From Lingula anatina (lineage: Eukaryota; Brachiopoda; Lingulata; Lingulida; Lingulidae), in NCBI RefSeq assembly GCF_001039355.2, contig NW_019775824.1, positions 283,565 to 315,829 on the forward strand: a stretch of 32,265 bases of DNA. The letters run 5' to 3'. Made by a program: the position numbers and the translations under genes. The first letter of the stretch is position 1, and each line of letters opens with the position of its first letter. Below are positions 1-8,340 of the stretch, piece after piece. Below the pieces are notes generated by a model that ran no database searches, was not told the DNA's origin, and saw only the letters and a program-made list of their open reading frames with translations.

Positions 1-149
1 GTTGTGCTATTTCAAATTAACTACGTTTTACGGTACCATACACTAACATATACAATACACTTTTACCTTCCAATTGCCATATCATAATATCATAATAATA
101 TAATATCATAATACACATTTTAAAACATTTTTAAAACTTGGTTAAAACA
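1..149. other. AT-rich 3' flank of zinc-finger gene
   Basis: AT-rich sequence downstream of the minus-strand zinc-finger gene, with short runs of ATAAT repeats around 85-110. No canonical AATAAA is visible on the minus strand here, so the poly(A) site probably lies beyond the left edge or uses a variant signal. No coding sequence seen. Confidence 0.5.
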
Positions 150-755
150 CTAAGCAAATACATTTTTAAACAAAGCAACAGGATATGGTCGTTCCGCTGC
201 ATGGCCATAATCTTCATTTTCACCTTTAACCATGAGAGGTGATATTCCAGCACTATTCTGACAGACTAAAATATTACCATGATCAACTTCTATGTCATTC
301 TGACCATGTGCTATCAAAACAGATGATGCATCAGTGTGATCTTTTTCATGCTGATCACATTCATTTCTGCTGACAAACATCTTGTAACAAAACTTGCACT
401 TGCACGGTTTATCTTTTTTGTGAATAATTTCATGATCAACACAATCATTTTTTATATTAAATGTCTTGTTACAGTACTGGCATTTGTATGGTTTCTCCTC
501 AGTGTGACTTTTTTCATGGTGAATGCACGCCTCTTTACGAGTAAATGTCTTATCGCAGTACTGGCATTTGAACGGTTTCTCTCCAGTGTGAGTTCTTTCA
601 TGAACAATGCAATTATATCTTTTCGTAAACTTCTTATTACAGAACCAGAACTGGCATTTGTATGGTTTCCATCCTGTATGAATTCTTTCATGTTCGTAGC
701 AAGATCCTTTTCTAGTAAATGTTTTATTACAGTACTGGCATTTGTTTTCGTTCAT
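150..755 (-). CDS. C2H2 zinc-finger protein, 5 fingers, short family member
   Basis: This 201-aa ORF starts at a true ATG (753-755), with an in-frame TAA 21 nt upstream. It encodes five C2H2 fingers from about residue 6 to 140, joined by TGEKP-like linkers, then a non-finger tail ending PYPVALFKNVFA. It is probably a nuclear DNA-binding protein; no target can be inferred. All five fingers carry Cys where classical fingers have Leu (helix position +4). Finger 2 is CX4C rather than CX2C because of a 6-bp duplication (CQFWFC). The acidic N-terminal leader of the plus-strand relatives (MENT...KEEQ) is absent and finger 1 begins almost at the Met. The gene may therefore be 5'-truncated, or an upstream exon was missed. 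Its closest relative in the window is the minus-strand gene at 19578. It could also be an intact-looking pseudogene. Confidence 0.75.
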   Translation of the reverse strand: MNENKCQYCNKTFTRKGSCYEHERIHTGWKPYKCQFWFCNKKFTKRYNCIVHERTHTGEKPFKCQYCDKTFTRKEACIHHEKSHTEEKPYKCQYCNKTFNIKNDCVDHEIIHKKDKPCKCKFCYKMFVSRNECDQHEKDHTDASSVLIAHGQNDIEVDHGNILVCQNSAGISPLMVKGENEDYGHAAERPYPVALFKNVFA

Positions 756-799
756 GGTGTTCTCACTTTTTTCTTATTATTATTTCACATAATTGCACT

Positions 800-925
800 A
801 GTCTGACAAGTAATGTTTTTCTGATTTTACCATGGTCAACTGCTGTATCATAATGCTATTGGAACAGATGATGCATCAGCGTGATCTTTTACATGTAGAA
901 CACATCCGTTTTGGTGAAAATTTTG
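800..925 (-). pseudogene. Decayed 3' end of a C2H2 zinc-finger gene
   Basis: On the minus strand this matches the end of the last finger and the tail of the neighbouring family. The reading NGCVLHVKDHADASSVPIA corresponds to the NECDLHEKDHTDAS-type sequence of intact members, followed by an in-frame stop where they continue. The nucleotide match to 290-385 and to 19690-19810 is obvious by eye. Upstream fingers cannot be recognised, so only the 3' piece survives, directly upstream of the intact gene at 150-755. Confidence 0.65.
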
Positions 926-1650
926 AAAGCTTGGAACACAAAACCTTTGGATCTTCTCTTAGATGACAAATAAGAGACCCTTTAACAAATGTCTGCAGTT
1001 CAGCTAAACGGAGGCATTCCCGACGACCTCCAGTCCATACATTAACATTATGAAAGTAATCACGTCCTACAGAAGATGCAATCCATAAATTATAGATTTT
1101 TAGTAACCTGTCGTATCCAACATCCAACCAAAAAGATTTGGAACGAATAAAGCAGAGCTTGGAATTATTTGCAAGCGTAGACACAAAGCCATCAATAATT
1201 CATGCAGCGCCTCCTATTGTCATGTGCCCCCTTGTGCGGGCTAACATCTTATCTTAAAAGTTGTAAGTTCACTCTCTATTATCATGTAGTGATTTGGTTA
1301 TTTTTGTGGTGTTTTATTTTATTTAAATGTGCATGTACGTCTTAATATTTAATTATCTGTACCTTACAATTAATACAGCTATCAATAAACTTTATCCTAT
1401 CCAGGGCCCAAGCTTGTATTTTCTCAAAATTGGCTCTCGTGACGTCATTCGCTCCCTGTGCCCAGTACACAGTGAGCACACACATGTAAATTTCAAAGAC
1501 ATTTCTGATAGAAATTTAAAGAATGCTATAAGAATAATGTCGTTTGGAAGGAATGGCATGTTCTTAGTATAGGATAGCTGCAAAATGCGAAGGCATAAAA
1601 CTGCATAGTATATGCCCTAGGACGCTAGGTGCGCTACAATCGCCACATCA
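926..1650. other. Intergenic region between zinc-finger relic and helicase promoter
   Basis: A 102-codon minus-strand ORF (876-1184) overlaps the zinc-finger relic in another frame and matches nothing I recognise. The rest is AT-rich with no convincing gene. The last ~50 bases before 1650 are more GC-rich and lead into the likely helicase promoter. Confidence 0.4.
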
Positions 1651-1658
1651 ACTTCCGG
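1651..1658 (+). promoter_or_regulatory. ETS/GABP-like site in likely DHX33 promoter
   Basis: ACTTCCGG is the ETS-family core often found near starts of animal housekeeping genes. It lies immediately before a good 5' splice donor (AAAG|GTGAGT at 1700) that would begin the first intron of the downstream helicase. No TATA box is evident. Assignment as promoter is inference. Confidence 0.35.
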
Positions 1659-1659
1659 C

Positions 1660-1699
1660 AGCAACATGAAGCGGAGGCACATGGGGAGCGTTCGGAAAG
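1660..1699 (+). other. Candidate 5' exon of DHX33 gene carrying a uORF
   Basis: The sequence ends in a strong donor (GGAAAG|GTGAGT) and contains ATGs at 1666 and 1681. If spliced to the acceptor at 2927, the reading MKRRHMGSVRKGKPE ends at a TGA (2939-2941) that overlaps both candidate helicase start codons. I therefore treat it as untranslated leader with a 15-codon upstream ORF. The 5' end of the exon is unknown. Confidence 0.4.
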
Positions 1700-2599
1700 G
1701 TGAGTTTTTAACACGTGTGGGCTCTTAATGGGTATATATTATACACATTTGCTTCGTTGGTATGATTTAAATATTCGGTCTGTTCAGGCTAAGAGATAAG
1801 AAAGTAAATATAAAGCAAATACTCGCCATTTGTGTACGAACTAAAACGTAGGACTCACATCATTGCACCTATATATATATTAATTGATTTTGATATCATT
1901 TAGATATCCTAATACTCCTCTATATGATTTTCATAGTTAATTGAGCTTGCCAAAACGCCAGAGTATATGTAAAGTTCATACAGGAGCGTTAGGGGCTGAA
2001 TAAATCGAGTCTAATTAACGACCACAAACGTCCACAATGTAGTGTTCACAAATATAATTCCCAGACATGTAAATTAATTTGATTAGAGTCGATTGCTTGT
2101 GCACTCGACTCGTTTTATGGCCTTACCTGTAGTTATGTAACTTAAGTGGACGTGTGCAATTTGAATAATTAAAATTAATATGTACCGCCAAATACTGCAG
2201 CACAGAATCCACCTAAAGATAAGAAATAGGTATAAAAGACGTCTAGAAATAATATTGAGGGGAGAGACTGAAGAAGACTCGAAGGTGACCGCTCGACGGA
2301 GCTATGGGAGACGGCTTAGAAGTTGGAGGCTTCACGTATAGAACATGTAGTTAGGGATCATCAACTAATAAACCGTTAAACTGGTCATTATGTGGACTTG
2401 GGTTTTCTTTGCGCGACATCACGTAAATCTGACACGAACCGTGGAATTTCGAATTGCGTTATCCACTGAGTAAGTTTAAAACATAATGTCCTATTTCGAG
2501 CCCACGCTTGAATTAAGCGTTCTAAATTATATAAGATTAGGACATTCATCTCATATGTATATGTAAAGGTACATAACAACAAGCATAAAATGTTTGGGA

Positions 2600-2638
<39 letters not shown>

Positions 2639-2927
2639 GTATATAATAACTTAAGCATAAGATGGGATGTTAAATTGGAAAACAGCATATTGCATACTAA
2701 TATGTAGGTCAACTAAATGATAACAGAGAGAATGTGGTTGCATCTTCTGTTGATTGAAGAAAATCACGGAGTACTGGTTTAATTCTTAGTGCATAATCAA
2801 CAAATCTTGACCTTAATTAATGCTGTCTTGTCCTTCACCTGTGAGTCAACCCTTCCTTGACACATATATACCTGATTTGATATGATAGTGGTTATGCATG
2901 CATGTTAATTGTGGCTTTCTTATTTAG
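1700..2927 (+). other. Probable 5'-UTR intron of DHX33 gene
   Basis: GT at 1700 (GTGAGT) and AG at 2926-2927, preceded by a pyrimidine-rich tract (CTTTCTTATTTAG). The region is AT-rich and contains a (TA)n microsatellite near 2604-2632. ORFs inside it look random. The in-frame ATG at 2902 falls inside this intron and is unlikely to be the real start. Confidence 0.5.
2604..2632. repeat. (TA)n microsatellite
   Basis: About 14 uninterrupted TA units inside the presumed first intron of the helicase gene. Confidence 0.9.
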
Positions 2928-2937
2928 GGAAACCAGA

Positions 2938-4938
2938 ATGATGAGTACCAAGGGTGTGCTGGGGTCTCCAAAGCCAGCCAAGAGGGTCAAGCTGACCTCA
3001 GTGGAGCCAACACGAGACGAGCTGCTGGAAGAGAGAAAGAAACTGCCCATTTTTCCTGCCAAGGGGAAACTGCTGCAAAATGTGCAACAAGTCAGCACTG
3101 CTATTATCATTGGAGAGACTGGTTGTGGCAAGACAACCCAAATCCCACAGTTTCTGTACAAGGCAGGGATGCACCGCAACCACACCATTGCAATAACACA
3201 GCCGCGACGAGTGGCTGCCATTAGTATTGCTGAGCGTGTATCGAAAGAAATGGGTACAGAGTTGGGTCAGACAGTTGGATATTGTGTACGATTTGAAGAT
3301 GTCAGTTGTCAGGCAACAAAAATACGCTTTATGACAGATGGAATGTTATTACGTGAGTCAACACTCGATCCATTACTGAAGCGTTACTCCTTTGTCATAT
3401 TAGACGAAGCTCATGAAAGGACGGTCCACACAGACGTGCTCTTCGGTGTTGTGAAGGGGGCTCAGAAACGACGCCGAGCGAAAGGACTTCCACAATTGAA
3501 AATATTAGTCATGTCTGCCACCATGGATGTTGATCAATTTTCTCAGTACTTCGATTGCGCCCCAGTATTTTATCTTGAAGGACGCCAGTATCCCATTCAG
3601 GTAAAATACTCAGTTCAGTCCCAAAGTGACTACCTCTTTTCAGCTCTGGTGGCCGTCATGCAAATCCACCAGGAGGCGCCACTGGGACAGGACATCCTGG
3701 TATTTCTGACAGGCCAAGAGGAGATCGAGTCTGCAGTTCACACGCTCAGGGATATCGTTAAGGACGTAACCAAGCAATACGCACCCATGATCGTCTGCCC
3801 AATGTATGCAGCTCTTCCAACTGGGCAACAGATGAGAATCTTTCAGCCGACACCAGGGGGCGTTCGCAAGGTCATCGTCGCGACAAACATCGCAGAAACC
3901 TCAGTAACCATTCCAAACATAAAATTTGTTGTTGACACAGGCATGGTGAAAGCCAAGATCTTTAACCCTAATAGCGGCTTGGATATGCTGAAAGTTTGCT
4001 GGGTTTCCAAATCTCAAGCATGGCAGCGTACGGGGAGAGCAGGGCGCGAGGCCCCGGGCACGTGCTATCGATTGTACACAGAGGAGGAATTCGAACAGTT
4101 TTCCACAAACACAATCCCTGAAATACAGCGCTGTAATCTGTCCAGTGTGATACTGCAGCTTCTGGCGTTAGGAATCTCCGATATCGTCCATTTTGATTTC
4201 ATGGACAAGCCGCGACCGGAAGCCATCTTGGCGGCTCTGGACCAACTGGTTCTTCTTGGCGCCGTGGAGAAACAAGAAAAAGTCCAGCTAACTCTGTTAG
4301 GTCGACAACTTGCTGCTTTCCCCCTTGACCCTCGCCTGTCTCGCGTGCTGCTGGGAGCGAAGGAGTTCGATTGTCTTGAGGAAATGTTGACTGTTGTTTC
4401 ATTGTTGTCTGTGGAGTCCGTGTTCCACACGCCTTATAATAAACGCGACACTGCGCACGCTGCCAGACAGAAGTTTATTTCCAGCGAGGGGGATCACTTG
4501 ACGCTGTTGAATGTTTACAGGGCGTACAAAGGCGTCAAGGGCGACAAACAGTGGTGTCAGGAAAACTTCATCAACGCCCGCAACATGCAGACGGCGTCTC
4601 AGATACGCAAACAGCTGCGCGAGATATGTGTGCACCTTCAACTCCCATTCAAATCATGCGGACAAAACACGGGGGTCATACGCAAGTGTCTTTGTCACGG
4701 ATTTTTCACAAACGCTGCGGAGTTACAGCACGAAGGAGTATATAAGACCGTGGCGTCTAAGAAAACGGTGGTCATTCACCCATCTTCTTCACTGTTCATG
4801 CGGAAGCCGGGCTGTGTCATTTACAATGAGCTGGTACAGACCAGTAAGTGTTATATGAGGAACTTAAGCGTGGTGGACCCACAGTGGCTGTACGAGGCGG
4901 CCCCGACGTATTTCAAGAGGAAAAAGACGACTAACTAG
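2938..4938 (+). CDS. DHX33: DEAH-box RNA helicase DHX33-like
   Basis: A 666-aa protein from the Met at 2938 (a second Met follows at 2941). DHX33 is an NTP-dependent RNA helicase; in vertebrates it acts in the nucleolus in rRNA synthesis and also in translation and RNA sensing. Motifs in order: basic KPAKRVKL near residue 20; Walker A GETGCGKTT (~59-67); DEAH box in VILDEAHERT (~153-162); SAT (~193-195); FLTGQEEIE; TNIAETS; QRTGRAGR (~363-370). Helicase-associated and OB-fold regions follow, ending in QWLYEAAPTYFKRKK, close to the end of vertebrate DHX33. Length fits the family (about 700 aa). The frame is also open back to an ATG at 2902, but that stretch looks like a polypyrimidine tract and acceptor. 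The coding sequence has no introns, unlike vertebrate DHX33, so retroposition or intron loss is possible. The stop lies in a triplicated 33-bp unit. Confidence 0.95.
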   Translation: MMSTKGVLGSPKPAKRVKLTSVEPTRDELLEERKKLPIFPAKGKLLQNVQQVSTAIIIGETGCGKTTQIPQFLYKAGMHRNHTIAITQPRRVAAISIAERVSKEMGTELGQTVGYCVRFEDVSCQATKIRFMTDGMLLRESTLDPLLKRYSFVILDEAHERTVHTDVLFGVVKGAQKRRRAKGLPQLKILVMSATMDVDQFSQYFDCAPVFYLEGRQYPIQVKYSVQSQSDYLFSALVAVMQIHQEAPLGQDILVFLTGQEEIESAVHTLRDIVKDVTKQYAPMIVCPMYAALPTGQQMRIFQPTPGGVRKVIVATNIAETSVTIPNIKFVVDTGMVKAKIFNPNSGLDMLKVCWVSKSQAWQRTGRAGREAPGTCYRLYTEEEFEQFSTNTIPEIQRCNLSSVILQLLALGISDIVHFDFMDKPRPEAILAALDQLVLLGAVEKQEKVQLTLLGRQLAAFPLDPRLSRVLLGAKEFDCLEEMLTVVSLLSVESVFHTPYNKRDTAHAARQKFISSEGDHLTLLNVYRAYKGVKGDKQWCQENFINARNMQTASQIRKQLREICVHLQLPFKSCGQNTGVIRKCLCHGFFTNAAELQHEGVYKTVASKKTVVIHPSSSLFMRKPGCVIYNELVQTSKCYMRNLSVVDPQWLYEAAPTYFKRKKTTN

Positions 4939-5004
4939 ACGTATTTCAAGAGGAAAAAGACGGCTAACTAGACGTATTTCAAGAGGAAAAAGACGGCTAA
5001 CTAG
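4906..5004 (+). repeat. 3 x 33-bp tandem repeat spanning the DHX33 stop codon
   Basis: Three contiguous 33-bp copies at 4906-4938, 4939-4971 and 4972-5004. Each encodes TYFKRKKT(T/A)N and ends in TAG. The first copy is the end of the helicase; the other two lie in frame in the 3' UTR. Copies 2 and 3 look identical and copy 1 differs by one base (GACGAC versus GACGGC). Confidence 0.97.
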
Positions 5005-5372
5005 ACTGATTAAGTATACCAATATTGAGGCATTTGGCCTAGAATGATGAAGGGGGATATTTGAAGAAGAATGTATTTAATGTTGATGATTAGTACATAT
5101 TTCTAACTTTGTGTTACTTCCATTAAGTAAGAGGATACAATATTCTGTATTTTTTAAACAATTTTTACTCCTGCATTAAAGCTGTTATCGACATCTGATT
5201 GGGAAAGATATAAAATACTGTGTTGAATACATAGACTTGTGTTGCTTTCTTTTACCTAGCAAGAAAATTTCAATTAATTGTAAGCATGGTTGGAGAGATT
5301 GTCAAAATTACAGGACTACTGATTTCTTTTTATAATTTTATTGGGCGAGTTCATTGTCTCGGTCTAACTTTT

Positions 5373-5410
<38 letters not shown>

Positions 5411-6463
5411 TAAAACTTTAGACAAAAAGGAAATTGATCAGTCGAAGATTTTGTGAATAATCTGCGGAATATTAGTTTTAATCCGCTTAAAACCATAATG
5501 TACAAAAAACTTTGAAATGATTCACCTTTATTCTTAAAGATATTGCATGCTTGACTTCTTTTGGAAATCAAGCAATGAAATCTGTCAATGTTAATGTTTC
5601 TCCCAATTTTACTAAATTAGCCGAAAATCATGTTTTTTGGGGACCCAGACTTCCATTTCTAGAACTTCCATTTCTGTATCGGTCTGATGGTTTGAGACCA
5701 AGGCCTATGAGAAGAATCCCTTTTAAAAACAAATGCCTTTCAAAGGTATAATATTTATTGATCATATTCATAACTTTTTATGAACATTGGAAATGTTTTC
5801 TACCTGACTAGACATAAGTCTGCTTATATTTAGATAAAAAATAACATTAGTAGAAAAATACTAAAAAGCCACATTTGTTTGTAAAATTCGTTTAAACTTT
5901 AACAATTACTAAAGCTACTAGTTACCAAAAATGACAATGAAATGTACAAAAATGATGATGAAAAAATAAAACCTGTGGATTAAAGCTGACTGGATACAAA
6001 AACTTGTAAATATATTGTTTTAAAATACGGCATTTTGAAAAACACGCTATTTGATCTGAGGCTCATAATTCCATAGCACCCTCTCTTGTAAGAAAATAAC
6101 AAGTAGCACCAACGTTAACGAAACATTAATACAATTTATATTGACTCAGTCTTACTAAAACAATAAACCTGACAACTTTCCACTGACAATTCTGTAAAGC
6201 AGATGATCAGTTTGTATGTTTTAAGTTTTCAGAATTAACGACAGTCCTGGCTCGAGAAATGTTCCGAAAATATAACGTACGAGGTTGTCGTGTATGTGAG
6301 TTAGACCATTTTTTTAAAGTTAATAGTCTTGCGTGCATACGTCTCCTTTTCAATCTGAAATCCCTCCACTTTCAAATATTCAGCAGTTTGATTGCCCACT
6401 GATAAGTTAAATCACTATATTCAAGTCCACTCATATCATAAACCCTGCGGATCACAGCTAAAA
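5005..6463. other. Convergent intergenic region (3' UTRs of both genes)
   Basis: This lies between the plus-strand helicase and the minus-strand secreted-protein gene. It holds a plausible plus-strand poly(A) signal ATTAAA at 5175-5180, a (CT)n microsatellite at 5375-5405, and minus-strand AATAAA candidates (TTTATT on plus) near 5754-5759. A 66-codon plus ORF at 5551 begins with TTG and shows no protein character. No other gene seen. Confidence 0.5.
5375..5405. repeat. (CT)n microsatellite
   Basis: About 15 CT units in the 3' flank of the helicase gene. Confidence 0.9.
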
Positions 6464-6691
6464 TTAGCACCAACACTGACAGTACTGCCTCAGGGACACC
6501 ATCTTGGTCTTCAGGGTACCGTCGTCACACATATACCTGAGCGGGGCCAGGCGACTGACGGGGACGCAGCACATGGTGTTAGCACACTGGTTGCACGTTC
6601 TCATACCCACGTAGCGGACGTTAGGGCAACCGTCCAGAGCTATCGTCTGGTAGCCAAACATGGAGGTGCCGCATGCGCCGTAATAATAGGT
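6464..6691 (-). CDS. Last coding exon: C-terminal cystine-knot (CTCK) domain
   Basis: The acceptor (ACATTTCAG|ACC) is at 6692-6693 and the reading runs phase 0 to the TAA at 6464-6466. The exon encodes 75 residues with ten cysteines in the order C, C, C-x2-C, C-C, C, C-x-C-x-C. This is the arrangement of the CCN-family (CTGF/CYR61/NOV) C-terminal knot; NQCANTMCCVP aligns with the CCN GVCTDGRCCTP region, and the domain ends QYCQCWC. In CCN proteins this domain binds integrins, heparan sulfate and growth factors, and similar knots mediate dimerisation. Whether those roles hold here is unknown. Confidence 0.85.
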   Translation of the reverse strand, partial: TYYYGACGTSMFGYQTIALDGCPNVRYVGMRTCNQCANTMCCVPVSRLAPLRYMCDDGTLKTKMVSLRQYCQCWC

Positions 6692-8262
6692 CTGAAATGT
6701 GGGGTCAAGAAAGAATGAGCAAATGGCTTTGTTTTTAGGATTGTTAAAATGGATTTTTTAGCTAATTATTGGTCATTATTTCTAGTTGTTGGTCATTATT
6801 TCCATCAAATATTCAGTCAAAGTGTGCCAAGATTTAGTCGAACAAGACTGTTTCTACAGCAATAACAACATAAGTTTTGTTTTTTAATTAACACAGCACG
6901 TGAATGAAATCAGAAAACAAAAACTGAGAGTTGAAAAAAAAAACTTAATATAATACATCTTTTACATATAACAATTTTGAAAACGAACAAAAAATTTCCG
7001 CCACGAAACCCATCCGTCTGAATGAAAGTTAAAGAAATAAAATCATTTTATCATTTTAATGAAAAATTATATTAGGAAGTGTCGTCTGAAAAACAAGCAT
7101 CAACCATGGCCATATTGTTACCTGGGGTACAGGACACGCTGGCATGACACACGTGCGGCTCTCCCTCTGCATCACACAGCCAAAGTTGTAGTTGGAGGAA
7201 CGCCAGGACTTCCCTGTACCGCACGTGACCGAGCAGGTGCTCCACGCGGTGCGATAGAAGCTGCAGCGGCCACTGTACCATCTATTGTACATACCTGGAG
7301 GGAAACGCAATTTATTTATCATCAGAATTAAACCACTTTATTATTAAACGAAGAGAGAAGGCACTGGACTGTTATTCCCGATGGTGAATTTACCCTGAAT
7401 TTATCAGAAGAAACAACACTGCCGAAAATTCAAAAATAGTTTATTACAATATCAACATTTGCACCATTCATTTAAGTCCAGCGACAACCAAGATCTGGAA
7501 AAAATAACAACAGCAAAGAACCATGCACATAACTTACTCTTTCCACAATATTAACATGATAATTGGTAACTATGCATAACTATCATCATAAATGTCAGCA
7601 CAAATCACTGTCACCGAAAAGACGAGGTGGATTCTGGTTCCAGGTTTGAGTGATTAAAATATGTTCATCTGGATCAGTGTACGGGTTATGACATTTGAGG
7701 TGGTTAGATCACATGTTAAATGTGGCATAAAGTAATCCGCAATTCAAAAATACTATTTGAAAATGAAATGTACAATATATATATATATATATCTAATATA
7801 CGGCACTGTTCACTATCATAACACGAGGGTACGGTACTGTTGAGATACACCTCCATAGAGATACAATTTGTTAAGAAGAAACAATAAATGCGCTTAAAGT
7901 GAGATAAACAATATTATAATCATTGCATTTAAACCAACACCAGTTTTATTTCGGTATGTTAATGTAAAGTAGAGTTCACTGGGTCGTAAGTATTCTGTTT
8001 CATAATATTACAATTCAGACATCAACATAAAATATTCTATGTAAGAATAGATCGTTTACTATGATTTTAATTTCAACGTCATCACAGTCCACCTAAACGA
8101 CCGCTACAATCCCCGCACGGTGACTAAAAGATGGCGCCGTACTGGGGCGACGCTATCTGTTGAGCTCATCTATCTATCTATCGTCTCTATAATTTGATCC
8201 CACAACATAACATTAAGCGCTATTCACTACAGTTTTGCGTCTATTATATGTTAAACATATAA

Positions 8263-8340
<78 letters not shown>

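Noticed and set aside
876-1184. 102-codon minus ORF (…NVNVWTGGRREC…), briefly considered as a C-type lectin fragment
   Set aside because: Its end overlaps the zinc-finger relic in a different frame. There are no lectin Cys or WND motifs and no splice context.
2902-2937. Upstream in-frame ATG giving a 678-aa helicase (MLIVAFLF...)
   Set aside because: The stretch is a polypyrimidine tract plus TTTAG acceptor; a hydrophobic N-terminus is not expected for this nuclear helicase. ATG 2938/2941 preferred.
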